DNA from: Parapristionchus giblindavisi
Lineage: Eukaryota > Nematoda > Chromadorea > Rhabditida > Diplogasteridae
Direction: 5' to 3'
Assembly: GCA_943737045.1 (NCBI GenBank)
Contig: CALSFV010000326.1
Span: 186,001-250,000, forward strand
DNA length: 64,000 nt
Shown here piece after piece: positions 23,669 to 35,613 of this stretch. The translations under genes and the position numbers were made by a program. Every line of letters starts with the position of its first letter. Position 1 is the first letter of the stretch. The notes under the pieces were generated by a model, which did not search any database, was not told the origin of the DNA, and saw nothing but the letters and a program-made list of their open reading frames with translations.

Positions 23669-23704
23669 TCGACCGCAACGCGTACCATGCTGCGTTGCGG
23701 TCGA
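23669..23704. other. 13 bp GC-rich hairpin
   Basis: TCGACCGCAACGC and its exact complement GCGTTGCGGTCGA flank a 10 nt loop. No T run follows directly. It could be a small structured RNA, a binding palindrome or a mobile-element relic. Confidence 0.6.
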
Positions 23705-24034
23705 CTTCACGACTAATAACTACTGAGGATACAGCCGTGCACTTGTTAATGTGTACGAAGTAGTGGAGTAGACGTGGCGACTGGCTCTGGAGGATAGACA
23801 TACCATGTATCATCTATCTTCTGGAATATATTGATTGATTCATTGATTGATTTGATCTACCGTAATCTCAAGGTGCATAGTTAGACAGTGTGTGTATGTG
23901 CACGAAATGCATGCATTACTGTAGACATAGATCATTATTGATTGGCAAGAATAGCGTCATTAATTGTGAAAAAATCTCATTATTGATTGAGTGAAGATAT
24001 TGATTGATTGATAGAGGGAATGGGACAAATGGAT

Positions 24035-26833
24035 TTAGTTGCCTACATCAAGTTCGACTCTTTTGAATCGAGATGCGGATGAAGGAGGAGAAGAAGATTC
24101 AAATGGACGAGGAGAATCAAGAGCTGCGGGTGAATGAGTGGCTGATGTTGTTGGAGTTACTGATGATGATGATGCTGGAGATGATGAAACCGAACCTAGA
24201 ACTATACATCAAATTATAGACGGTAGAGATCAAAGATCAAGGATCAGAGATGACAAAAAGGTAAAGATTGAAGCTCGAAAACCATACATGGTAACTGTAG
24301 TAAGATCAAAGATCAAAGAACATACCTAGTGAGGGAGAATGAGATAATGATACTCGTCTCATTCTTTGTGCTAATGTTTGTAGTTCATCGACAACAGAAT
24401 CAACTAGATCATCTTCTGATGCATCCTTGTCAAGATTCTCACACGAACTGAAAATAAAACATAATTGATCTTTGATCTTGCATTTTTCATTGTATATGTA
24501 TGTACATCGATTGTTATAATAAAATCTTTGGACGTTTATTGTAAATATCATTAAAATCGGTAAACTTGATCTTTGATCTTTGATCACTTACGTTGATATT
24601 TCACTTGCAATCTGTTTCAATTCATCTCTCATATCATCCAAATCTTCGATTGGTTTTTCTGCATCCTTGTTTATCGTGTCAACTATCACACTCGATGATA
24701 CCATCTGAATAATCGATTATTGATTGATCATTTCATTGATCTACAGTATACCTTAAGATGATCCATTGAGAACTTCTCAGAAATCACTAACATCTTCTTG
24801 ATAAACGTCATATCAATCGGAGAGTCCTATAATCAATCGAAAATCAATAAATGAGATATGAATCGATAAGTGCTTACAGTATTAACAGAATCCATTCGGG
24901 AATCACCAGATACAGCCATAACTTCTTTACAAATGAATCGTTCGCATTCTTTTCTTAGAGGAGGTAATTGTGCTCCAAGTACTCCATCAACCATTTGGAC
25001 AAAGTCTTCGAAGTAATGGACACCATTCAATAATACATACTTGAAGTATACGTGGGCCATCGTCTGCAATACGGTAGATGTATTCATTGATTACGGTAAC
25101 TTCGATCACTTATAAATCGATGTTATCGATTGAATAGTGTTATCGATTGATTACGGTAGTTCGATATTGGGGAAGATACTTACTCCTCTAACATGTTTGA
25201 CAAGCTCATCTTCATCTCCAGCCTTTCCCTCTCGTAGACATTCTTGTTCAGCCTATAATTGATTACAGTAATCTCAGAAGAGTTCAATCGTGTCACATAC
25301 ATAATCACATCCAGCAATGAATATTCTTCGATGATGTGCAAATTTCTCCTCCTTTGTGACGGGTTCCTCTTCGTTTTGAGGAATAACAATCTTTCCTGAT
25401 GAAAGATCTTCCATGAATTGTTCACATGCCCTGGAATGGTCGAGGTTACGATAGTTCGGTGGGTCAGATAGATTACTTCTCTATTCTTTGACTCCTGCAC
25501 GCAGACTCTACTAGAGGTAGATAGGCAAGAGGCCAGAACATCGATGACTTCAATCTGAAATGCTGATCTTTGATCTTTGCTTTTCAATGACCATTAACCC
25601 CCCGATGACATGGTCCCTTCTAGAACCTCATGATCCAATTTTGTTTTCGGAAGTCAGTTAGAATGAGAGTGAGTGAGATTGTGTGAGTAGATTGAAAAGT
25701 GTATCATTGTTCCCTTCTATTCATGATGAAAGAGATGGGAAATCCCTCATTCACTACACAAATACAACCATCAACCACAACATTCTCTGCAGATTGAGAT
25801 AGATCATAATATTGTCGCTCTACATCATCATATAATCTACTCTTTTATATTGATCATCTTTCTAGAACGCCAGACCAGAGAGAAAGAATTAATTGTTGAG
25901 AGAGTTTCTATGTTGAAAAGTTGTTCTGACTTTCAAAATGAGGAGAAGACTATGTTTTTTAAATATTAGATTGTAATGACGTCACTAACATTAACCCTGA
26001 TTCTTCTCAAATTGTTTTATGAGTAAAGTGAAACTCACTTGAAATCACATTGAATCTCAATTAACTCTCCGATATGAGAATGAATGAATGTAGTGAATGC
26101 ATTATGATCCTCATTACTCAATGAAACTGGATATCCATTACCCTGAATCATTCAATGATTGATCTTTGATCTTTGATCTTTGCTCTCTCTCCACTTACTC
26201 TTGTCAGATTCTCGTTCTCGATATTCAGAGGAATGGATAGGAGAGCATTACCAGAATCGTGATCGTGGATTGACATTCTGAAAGGAATGATATTTGATCT
26301 TTGATCTTATGAACGCCATCTTTCATCTTTGATCTCTTTGATGAACTTACTTAACATGATCTACACAAATATCACTAGCCGGTCCATCTTTGTAGTAGAG
26401 CATCAGAAAGACTTGTCGCAATGATGAAGCTCCTTGAAACAATTAATCGATAAGACTACCGTATCCCACAATTTACAGTAATCTCATACCATTCTCTCCA
26501 GGAGCCGCTACGACACATTCATCACAAAGACGAAGAGCCCATGTGAATGCTACTCCATTGATAGCAGTTGTGAAGGGAGGAGAGACATTTAAGACCATTG
26601 AATCACCATTATCGATTGGTCTGAAATTAATGTGATCTTTGATCTTTCTATTTATCACTCAATCTTATAATAATTATTCAATATTTAACAATGGAACATA
26701 TCACATAATACACTATTTTCCAAATATAAAACTTTGATCTTTGGTCTTTCAACAATTCCAACCCTTCTTTTGTTTCAGTCTCACATTGATTTCTGGTCTA
26801 CAACGTGATTTTCTTCTCTAAAAGTTCGGTCAT
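24035..26833 (-). CDS. BTB/MATH-like protein 2
   Basis: Twelve exons (26833-26805, 26620-26490, 26432-26351, 26277-26199, 26142-26039, 25430-25301, 25252-25184, 25063-24878, 24826-24752, 24704-24592, 24447-24326, 24195-24035) give about 426 residues with every junction in frame. Residues 17-110 (MVLNVSPPF, GVAFTWALRL, QVFLMLYYKDGP) resemble a diverged MATH domain. Residues 209-258 (TMAHVYFKYVLLNGV, YFEDFVQMVDGVL, LPPLRKECERFICKEV) match a BTB/POZ C-terminal half, then a helical region (PIDMTFIKKMLVISEKFSMD). The tail after about residue 370 is Ser/Pro-rich (SSSPPSS) and ends FKRVELDVGN. Paralogue of BTB gene 1, but with a longer C-terminus; a CUL3-adaptor role is inferred. Exon 1 (MTELLEKKI) is the least certain part: its donor is GTTGTA. 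Confidence 0.8.
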
Positions 26834-26886
26834 GTCGTCAATAAAATGCAAGTAAGTGTAATTGCATCGTAGACGATGACAACCTC

Positions 26887-27064
26887 TCCGTCCCTCTACC
26901 TCTGCCTCTCCCTCTAGAATCTCTCCCTCTCCCTCCAGAATCTCTCCCTCTCCCTCTAGAATCTCTCCCTCTCCCTCTAGAATCTCTCCCTCTCCCTCTA
27001 GAATCTCTCCCTCTCCCTCTAGAATCTCTCCCTCTCCCTCTAGAATCTCTACCTCTTCCTCTAC
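26887..27064 (-). repeat. 21 bp minisatellite
   Basis: Seven to eight tandem units of CTCTAGAATCTCTCCCTCTCC with single-base variants (CCAGAATC, TACCTC). Because 21 is a multiple of three, the minus strand stays open as an RGRGRDS repeat; this is a satellite by-product. Related units recur singly at about 30555 and degenerately at 38645-38795. Confidence 0.9.
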
Positions 27065-28962
27065 CCCACGGGAGTCTCATATCTCACAACTATACAAAAC
27101 AAAGTTCATATCACCTTTCAGTTTGATCTTATGATGACCAAAGAGACAAGTATAAACTACTAAATGCATCTAGGTCTTAGAAGAAACAATCTTGAAAAGA
27201 TTCAATGGATGATTTTGTACAACATGTGATAGCACCCATATATCATTTATAGAATTAAAGCCTAACCTAACTATTTAAATCTTAAGTCTAAAACATCTTA
27301 AGTCTAACATGACTTATGGGATAAGTTCATAAGTGTCATCATAAGTATCTTCCTCGTCAATCCCTCATTGTGAGTTCAAATGAGAGAATAAAGAAGTGTA
27401 ATAGAAGATGAGAGACAAGAACAAAAAAGTGTATTGGTTTGTGTAGTAATCATGATCTTAGAGGACTTCAATCACTCTCTCCCTCTCCCTTTCTCTCTAC
27501 TCTACTCTCCCTCTCCCTCTCCCTTTCTCCCTCTCCTTTTCCCCTTCTCATCTCAATCTCTATAGTCACTTCTTCTCACTGACAACAGTGCGATTAGATA
27601 AGAAAGCGTTGAATGTGAACAACAAGAGAAGAAGAGATGAAGAAGTACTCAGAAGAGGGAGAGGAAGAGATCGAAAGGTAGAGGGAGAGGGAGAGGGAGA
27701 GAAATGGAGTCAGTCTGTCTCTACGTGCGAAGTAGTGCCATATACTGATAGCGGAGTCTCTTATCATTTTCTATTTGAGGATCAAATTGATCTTTGATCT
27801 CTCAAAGTTTCATCAAAAATTGAATGATCGATCATAAAATCTCCTTACACTAGGAATTAGATATGAAGAGATATACAGATCGGGATAAATATGAAAGAAA
27901 GATATTGATTGATATGAAAGATAATGTTTGATCACTATCATTATTATGAAGATCGGAACAATTTTGATCTCTCTCTCTCTATTTCTCTTTATTTTGATTG
28001 ATTACACAGTTACTCTACTCCAATGATCACGTGAGACTATTTTCATCCTCTCTCCCCCTCTCCCTCTCCTTATTCTCTCCCTCTCCTTATTCTCTCCCTC
28101 TCCTTATTCACCCCTCCCTCTTGCAACGAAATTGTTCTCTTCCCACAAATGAACATCCTTTCCTTCAAATATTCCTACTTTACGAACAATATACTGTCTA
28201 CCGTAACCCGTTTGTCCACCATCACCAGTAGTACACATGTACCCTATCCGTATAGGTGTATACCGTAGATATTCTACCGTAATCAACTGAATCACAAAGT
28301 GAACTACAGTATACCTTGGTTCTGGAATGACTTAATCGTCAGCTGATCTCTTTTCTACACAAATATCAATCAATCTTATCATTCTCCAATCTTTATTCTC
28401 TTTTTAACCATTCCTGTGTTAGTTAGCAGCTGCTTTTCCATCCAAAACACTATAACTCTCCCTCTCCCTCTTCCAGTCTCGTTTCTGCCAATTGATGGTG
28501 CGTCAGAGGTAGAAATTCCAGTGAAAGAACAAGACAATGATATATAGCATTGCTGAACTGAGACTGAAGGAATGAGAAGGAAGAGGAAGAGGGAGAGAGA
28601 GGGAGAAAAGGAGAGGGAGAGATTCCGAGTGCAAGAGGCTTAGACATCAACTCTGGGACTAAAAAAAGTGTAAGCACACGCTTTTCCTTGAATGTCAATT
28701 GACAATTTGTTATAATTTAAGGAATAGTTCATATCTAGAATATTCTATAAAAGTTATGATCCTGTGATTGAAACTGTTTTGTCCCGACTTTGGAGTTTTT
28801 CTTTCTACATATTTCTCCAAAAAAAGAATAAATACTCTATTTATGGAGTACATCCTCTGATATGAGAAAGAGATCTATGGAATGAACTATGAAATGATTC
28901 AAAGATTAGAGAACAATCATGAACATGGTGAAGGATCAGTGACGTCACTGCTACAGTGAGAG

Positions 28963-29035
28963 AGAGGGAGAGGGAGAGGGAGAGGGAGAGGGAGAGGGAG
29001 AGGGAGAGGAGAACATAGAGGGAGAGGAAGAGTTC
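28963..29035 (+). repeat. GAGAGG hexamer tract
   Basis: About 70 bp of GAGAGGGAGAGG repeats, purine-only apart from one interruption (ACATAG). Confidence 0.9.
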
Positions 29036-29439
29036 TAGATGGAAACAACGTTATGAAAGGTTATTTGTTCCGTGAATAGTCATCATCTTCTGTTAGAGTA
29101 TTCAACATCATTGTAGTCAATGAATAGAAGAAGGATTGATAGATCGATATGGATGTGCAGAGACTGTGACTGAGAAGGAGAGGGAGAGAAGGAGAGAGGG
29201 AGAGAGAGAAGGAGAGAGAGAAGGAGAGGAAGAGGAAGATGGAGACAGAGCGGGAACAAACTACAGTATAACTTCGTAAAGAGATAGATGGATGGTAAGC
29301 TTAGGGTGTGATGATGAGTTCAACGAACATACACAATGATTGGACACATTCATCCTTTCTATTTATAACGTATTCGATTATATTCACACGTATAGACCTA
29401 CTTCTTTATGAAGTTATACTAATCACTCTAACTGTTCAT

Positions 29440-29514
29440 GCCCTCATAGCGCAGTGGCTAACCCTTTTGTTTATCTATCCGATCATCACGAGTTCGAATC
29501 CCACCAGAAGATGC
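29440..29514 (+). repeat. tRNA-like sequence
   Basis: TAGCGCAGTGG is a good A box and GAGTTCGAATCCC a good B box, at roughly tRNA spacing, but the acceptor, anticodon and T stems do not pair. Read as a tRNA pseudogene or SINE head. Confidence 0.55.
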
Positions 29515-30404
29515 AAAAACACTTGTCTAACCTCTTGTGTACTCGTACAGGCCATACATATTGGAATCCAATGAATCCATCATCATCAGAGGTTGAAGCA
29601 ACCACTTGAAGTGGCTCCCGTGAAGAAAGCGACGGTGTACTCATCTGAATTGGTATACGGTAATTGATTTAAACGATTATTGATTGATTGATATGAGAAC
29701 AATGAAAAGGTGTAGAGAACGAGTTGAGAAGACGAAGAGACTATGAAAGAGAGGGAGAAGGAGAGGGAGAGGAGAGAAAGGGAGGGGAGAGAGGGAGATG
29801 GAGAGATGTCAAATAAACAAGTACGATGGGGTTAGTGTAGAAGAAGTGGCGCGTCGTCCATGACAAGAGTAGTGGACTGTATTAGAGAGGGAGAGGGAGA
29901 AATGAAGAGACAGAGGGAGAGTAGGAGAGGGACAGAGCTTCTGATGCATTTGTGGTTCTTCTTCTCTTTATGTATGAAATGCGTAAACAAGTGCAGAATA
30001 GAAAGAAAATGAAAAGAAGAGGAACGAAGCATAATCATCCATTCATCCATCCCCTATCCCTCTGTATATCCTCCCCCTATCGATCTCCCTCTATTGTCAC
30101 TTTGAATCAGTTCATCCCCGTTTACTTTCGGTGCTTTCAGTGTATTTTTAGAGAGAGGAAGATAGATAGAAGGAAAGGGAGAGGGAGAGAGATTGGACAG
30201 TAATGGGATACTAAAACAATGATGTTATTCCGGAGAAATGAAAGAAGAAAAGGAAGAGGATGAAAGGAGGGAATGAATGAATAGAAGCTAAGAGGAGAAA
30301 GAAGTGAAGGAATGAATGACAAGAGATTACAGAGGAAGAAGAAGAAGAGGAATGGGTCCACGTCCAACCATGTGGACACTGGGCCATTTAGAACACTGAA
30401 GAGG

Positions 30405-30492
30405 AGAGGGAGAGGGAGAAGGAGAAGGAGAAGGAGAGGGAGAGGGAGAGGGAGAGGGAGAGGGAGAGGGAGAGGGAGAGAGGGAGAGGGAG
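30405..30492 (+). repeat. GAGAGG / GAGAAG hexamer tract
   Basis: About 85 bp of purine-only hexamer repeat, GAGAGG with a short GAGAAG block. Confidence 0.9.
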
Positions 30493-32721
30493 GAGAAAGA
30501 AGAAAAACAGATGAAGCGATGACACTGGAGACTTGATTGTGACGGAGAAGATTCTACCTCTAGAATCTCTACCTCTACCTCATCTCTCTCATCCCGACTC
30601 CAACAAGTACGGGATACAAGTGAGGTAGAGGGAGAGACAGAAAGAGTGTAACATCTCTATGAATAGTCTCTATCTTCTATACAATATCCTCTAGAGTCTT
30701 GAAGACTGCAGACAACTATTCCCTCCCCTCATAAACGTATCTTATGTGAAGACTCTCTCACTCTACCATACTATCTCGTCACTCTCTCACCAATAGAGAT
30801 ATAGATGAGCATGTTTTTGTTGTAAACCAATGAGACTAGATACAATATTAATAGACTCCCTTGTTACTCTATCTCATCCCTCATTATGGGAATACAAATA
30901 AATGTATAAATCCGAAAGATAGAAGGGAAAGCGAAGGGTACTGTATACCCAATATTCCCCACTTCGTTTCAATATTGAATGAAGAAAGATGAGGATTATG
31001 ATAAGACTGATAGAGAGGAATGATGTAGAGGGAGAAGATCAGAGGGAGAGGTAGAGGTAGAAAGGTAGAGGTAGAGGGGGGGGGGGAGGTAGAAGTGGAA
31101 GTGATGGAGGACATTGGTCACCGTATAGGAATGTTTCACTATCAATCAGTGACAACAATAGTTGCCAGTTCATTCCACATAGATCATAGTGAACAATAAC
31201 ACTCATTGCATTGTGAAACTGTTACGATCTTTTTGCCACCATACAAAAAAGCTAGACAGATACGATCAGAAAAGGAAATTTTGTATTGGAACTGCCGTCG
31301 CTGATAAACATAGTAAGTCCATGATAAATATTCGTCAGAAAATCTAATCAGAGATGTACTCTGAGAGAGGCAAAATAATGTATGAGAAGAAGGAAGAAAG
31401 AGGGGAGGGATGTAGTGAAGACGATGGAAGATGAGTGAAGAGTTGAAAGAACAACCACACTGTGAACTTTGAATTGTACTCATTCTCTCCCTCTCCCTCT
31501 CTCAGCCTGAGGGAGACGAAGGAGAAGTAGAAGAGCAACTGAAAGACGGAATGGGAGAAGGAGAGAGAGAAAGGGAGAGGGAGGGGGAGACAGAGTGGGA
31601 GGGGATCACATGATAGGAAATGGACTGCGCCGTTGGTCAATGTGTAGTTGCTTCTCCCTCTACTTTTTTCATCTCTCCCTCTCCCTCTCTGCCCCTACCC
31701 CTTCATATCCCTCATCTTCTTCTGTGTGAGTGTACTTCTAATAGAGAGAATATTAAAATGAGTGAAAGGAAGATGAAAGAATGAAGAGATGAATGAAACA
31801 TTTTAATATTTCATCAGACGTCTATCGCTTGTTAAGGAATCAATATCAAGATACAAATAAAGGTGAAGAGACTTCCAACACGATCAAAAGGCATACTGTA
31901 GATTGAAAAGATCGAGATGAAAAGACCTTCACTCTTCTTCTTTTTAAAAACGATGATAAGAAATAATGGAAAAGTGAGGAAGAAAATTGAGTGATAAGAA
32001 GAATGGAGATAAGTGATGGAGATGAAGCTATCGTTAGACATGAGAGAACGAATAAGTGGAGAAGGGAGAGGGAGAGGGAGAGGGAGAGGGAGAGGGAGAG
32101 ATATTTGAGAGATAGTGGCTTCACGGAAAGCATCAACAATAACAACACATGATGAGAAGGAATTCGCACTCGATTCAATTGTGTAATGAACGAAAGGCTT
32201 ACGAATGAGGAGAGGGAGAGGGAGAGGCAGAGGGAGAGCTACAGAGGGAGAGGGAGGCAGAGGTAGACGATTCATCAAAATAGGTTCATTTCATGTTCGT
32301 CGAATCGAGTTACCGTAATCCGAGACAACATAGCAATCAATCACGAACTGACTCACGGATCTATCATAATACTGTACTCAGTGAACCATAAGGTGGTCAT
32401 TTAAAATAAATGAATGGAATGGTGTAGATATTATAGGCGGAGTTAGTGATCAATGGGAGATGATAAAGAAGAATTATGATAAGAATGATATATGTAGTCA
32501 TAGTGAATATCATTGATCATATAGAAGAAACCGATTAGAGAACACGAATATGTCACTGTTCTGAATGAGAAATGTGTAGTATGTGAATTACTCAATATTG
32601 TGTGAGAAGAGTTATGGAATTGTTCTTTCGGTCTATGGATGATGTTGATCATTTATTACTCATCTAACAAGAATGATATGATAGATGAATTGAATTGACT
32701 CACTCAAAATATAGATATTAA

Positions 32722-32817
32722 AGGCACACATCAACCTAATTTGAACTCACTCATAGACAAAGAAAGTGAGAGAGTGTGGCCAGAGCGGAGAGTTTCAAAT
32801 TAGGTTGGGGTGTCGCT
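32722..32817. mobile_element. 96 bp TTAA-flanked MITE
   Basis: Inverted ends AACCTAATTTGAA and TTCAAATTAGGTT sit inside outer tips AGGCACAC and GTGTCGCT. TTAA lies on both sides (32718-32721 and 32818-32821), as expected of a piggyBac-type target. It is too short to code. Confidence 0.7.
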
Positions 32818-33427
32818 TTAATTCGGTAAAGTTGAGAGATTAGACAAATATCGAGAGATGAGGATATAATGAATGGATGAAGTGAAGTAATGTAAGAAGT
32901 TGTTTGAATAGAAGATGAAAGAGACCATTGATGATGAAGTCAAAAGAAGATACTACATACAGGATCAAATATCAATTGAACATCCTCACGATGTATGATA
33001 AATAAATAAATTGACACATCGATTCATCCATTGAACTATTTAGCTCCTCTCATGGACTCATTCTCTACGACTCGATTGCTCTCAAACTACAGTAGCGATG
33101 GAACAAAGAGTCTAAGGATAAATCACCGAAACATTTTTATGACAATTCTACAATTGTCCAAATGACAATAGAAAGGGAAAGATAAGAAGACGAATCTATC
33201 ATCAATCGAATTGATTCTATTCATAGAATCATAAGACAATCATTATAAGAGGGCATTGTGATAGGAGATAAGAAAGTCATGATATATGGAAGCTTATACT
33301 CTCATAATATATTATCTTCTATTCATTATCATAAACATTTATCTTCATTCTTTCACTAAGAGATAAGTGAATGGTTAAAGAAGACATATAGGAAGAAAGA
33401 AGGAGGGGGGAGGACTTACACTTGTTA

Positions 33428-33777
33428 TGGCGCACTAAAAAATAGTGGAAAACGGAAAATGGCGACTTTCCAGGGTCTAAAAAAGTACACTGGAAAATCG
33501 AAAATTTGAATTCGCGGGCGCGAAAAAAGGTGCGGGAATTCAAATTCTGACCTTCTAAATGCGATTTTCGGCGGATTTAAGAAGGATGTTAAGTAGGAAT
33601 TCAAGTTCCAATACTTCTAAAGGCGGAAAATGAAATTTGGGCTCAGAATTTGAATTGCCGCACCTTTTTCGCGCCCGCGAATTCAAATTTCGAGTTTTCA
33701 TTTTCGGTTTTCCAGTGTACATTTTTAGACCCTGGATAGTCGCCATTTTCCGTTTTCCGCTATTTTTTAGTGCGCCA
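33428..33777. mobile_element. TTA-flanked MITE with long TIRs, copy 2
   Basis: 350 bp, same family as 4152-4524: starts TGGCGCACTAAAAAATAG, ends with its complement, flanked by TTA (33425-33427, 33778-33780). The terminal repeats run about 130 bp with few mismatches and include GAATTCGCGGGCGCGAA. Shared core words with copy 1 include GAAAATGG, GGAAAAC and GTGCGGGAATTC. Confidence 0.88.
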
Positions 33778-33839
33778 TTAGTTACACTTTTTGAGTATTG
33801 AGAGGAAACGAAGGCTTACTTGTTAATGACAAGGGTATT

Positions 33840-34155
33840 GAGAGGGTGAAGGAGAGAGGGAGAGAGGGAGGGAGAGAGAAAAGAGTAGAGGGAGAGAGAG
33901 AGGGATAAGTGGATAGGGAGAGAGAGAGAGAGAGGAGGGTAGAGGGATAGAGAAGAAGAGGGAGAGACAGGGATAGGGAGAGGGAGAAAAATAGCTTGTA
34001 CTCCTCTCCGTCTTCGTTCTTTTCTTTACTCGTCGTGTAACAACAAACAACAACTATACGAGAGAAGAAGAACAACAACGAAGTAATGATGAAGGAGAGG
34101 GAGGGGAATAAGGAGAGGGAGAGAGAGAGAGATAAATAAGGAGAGGGAGAGCTCC
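33840..34155 (+). repeat. Purine-rich GAGAGG tracts
   Basis: Several GAGAGGGAGAGA runs separated by short unique sequence (one around 34000-34080 is pyrimidine-neutral). ORFs on the minus strand here are Leu/Ser-rich repeat translations. Confidence 0.8.
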
Positions 34156-34602
34156 CCTCTAGAGGGAAGGAAATTGAGATTGTGTATTTAATCGTAATAT
34201 CTCTGTATAATGTATGATCTTCGTATAGCATGAATAATATAAAAAGGAAGAAATACAATGACCATAGTGATCATCATCATATTTTGATTCAATGAAAAGG
34301 AAGAAATGATTGATGATTGAACTTTTATCCAATCCAAAATATTTACTAAATATGAAGGTATTATTGTAGAGGACACTGAGAGAAGCCATATACTCATATT
34401 TCTCAATATTAATAATAGGACAGGAAATGGTTTGTTGGTTGGATCGGAGTACATACACTTCTCATACACTTCTCAAACCAAAATAATGAGAGTGATTCTC
34501 AAAAGTATGTGAAAGATACGTGAGGATAGAGAAGAAGAAGAAGAATGAAGTCTACCTATTCATGAAACACATGGCTATGAGAAATCACTAATTGAGAAAC
34601 AA

Positions 34603-35613
34603 GAGGGAGAGGGAGAGGAAGAGGAAGAGGAAGAGGGAGAGTGAGAGGGAGAGTGAGAGGGAGAGGGAGAGTGAGAGGGAGAGGGAGAGTGAGAGGGAGA
34701 GGGAGAGGGAAAGGGAGAGTGAGAGGGAGAGTGAGAGGGAGAGGGAGAGGGAGAGGGAGAGTGAGAGGGAGAGGGAGAGTGAGAGTGAGAGGGAGAGTGA
34801 GAGGGAGAGGGAGAGTGAGAGTGAGAGGGAGAGTGAGAGGGAGAGGGAGAGTGAGAGGGAGAGGGAGAGGGAAAGGGAGAGTGAGAGGGAGAGTGAGAGG
34901 GAGAGGGAGAGGGAGAGTGAGAGGGAGAGGGAGAGTGAGAGGGAGAGGGAGAGGGAAAGGGAGAGTGAGAGGGAGAGTGAGAGGGAGAGGGAGAGGGAGA
35001 GTGAGAGGGAGAGGGAGAGGGAGAGTGAGAGGGAGAGTGAGAGGGAGAGGGAGAGTGAGAGTGAGAGGGAGAGTGAGAGGGAGAGGGAGAGTGAGAGGGA
35101 GAGGGAGAGGGAAAGGGAGAGTGAGAGGGAGAGTGAGAGGGAGAGGGAGAGGGAGAGGGAGAGGGAGAGTGAGAGGGAGAGGGAGAGGGAGAGGGAAAGG
35201 GAGAGTGAGAGGGAGAGTGAGAGGGAGAGGGAGAGGGAGAGTGAGAGGGAGAGTGAGAGGGAGAGGGAGAGGGAGAGGGAGAGTGAGAGTGAGAGGGAGA
35301 GTGAGAGGGAGAGGGAGAGTGAGAGGGAGAGGGAGAGGGAAAGGGAGAGTGAGAGGGAGAGTGAGAGGGAGAGGGAGAGGGAGAGGGAGAGGGAGAGGGA
35401 GAGGGAGAGGGAGAGGGAGAGGGAGAGGGAGAGGGAGAGGGAGAGGGAGAAGGAGGAAGAGATAGAGGGAGAGGGAGAGGGAGAGATAGAAGGAGGAAGA
35501 GGGAGAGGTAGAGGGAGAGGAAGAGGAAGAGATAGAGGGAGGAAGAGATAGAGGGAGAGGGAGAGGAAGAGATAGAGGGAGGAAGAGGGAGAGGTAGAGG
35601 GAGAGGAAGAGGT
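34603..35613 (+). repeat. 1 kb GAGAGG/GAGTGAGAGG satellite
   Basis: About 1010 bp of purine-rich hexamer array built from GAGAGG with GAGAGT and rare GAAAGG variants. The GAAAGG variant recurs near 34708, 34870, 34954, 35110, 35194 and 35338, at spacings that are multiples of six (162, 84, 156, 84, 144), always followed by GAGAGTGAGAGGGAGAGTGA. This is higher-order structure inside a microsatellite. The last 150 bp degrade into GGAAGAGATAGAGGGA units. Five long stop-free frames across it are artefacts of the six-base period. Confidence 0.97.

Larger units (their letters stand above)
19969..24034. other. Intergenic spacer between the two BTB genes
   Basis: No exon is recognised. It holds a (CT)n run with CCCTCT at 21705-21777, a purine-rich GAGAGG stretch at 22795-22935, several GGGGGC(G)GAGT words, TTTGATC and TACNGTA words and a GC hairpin at 23669-23704. 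ORFs at 20330-20632, 21601-21894 and 22680-23020 follow composition bias, not coding signal. Confidence 0.5.

Noticed and set aside
24138..24329. Plus-strand ORF with Asp-rich start
   Set aside because: It is the shadow of the last exon of BTB gene 2, whose Ser-rich codons read as Asp/Glu on the other strand.
26838..27080. Arg/Gly-rich ORF (RGRGRDS repeats) resembling an RGG-box protein
   Set aside because: Produced by a 21 bp minisatellite; the same units occur degenerately in plain spacer DNA.
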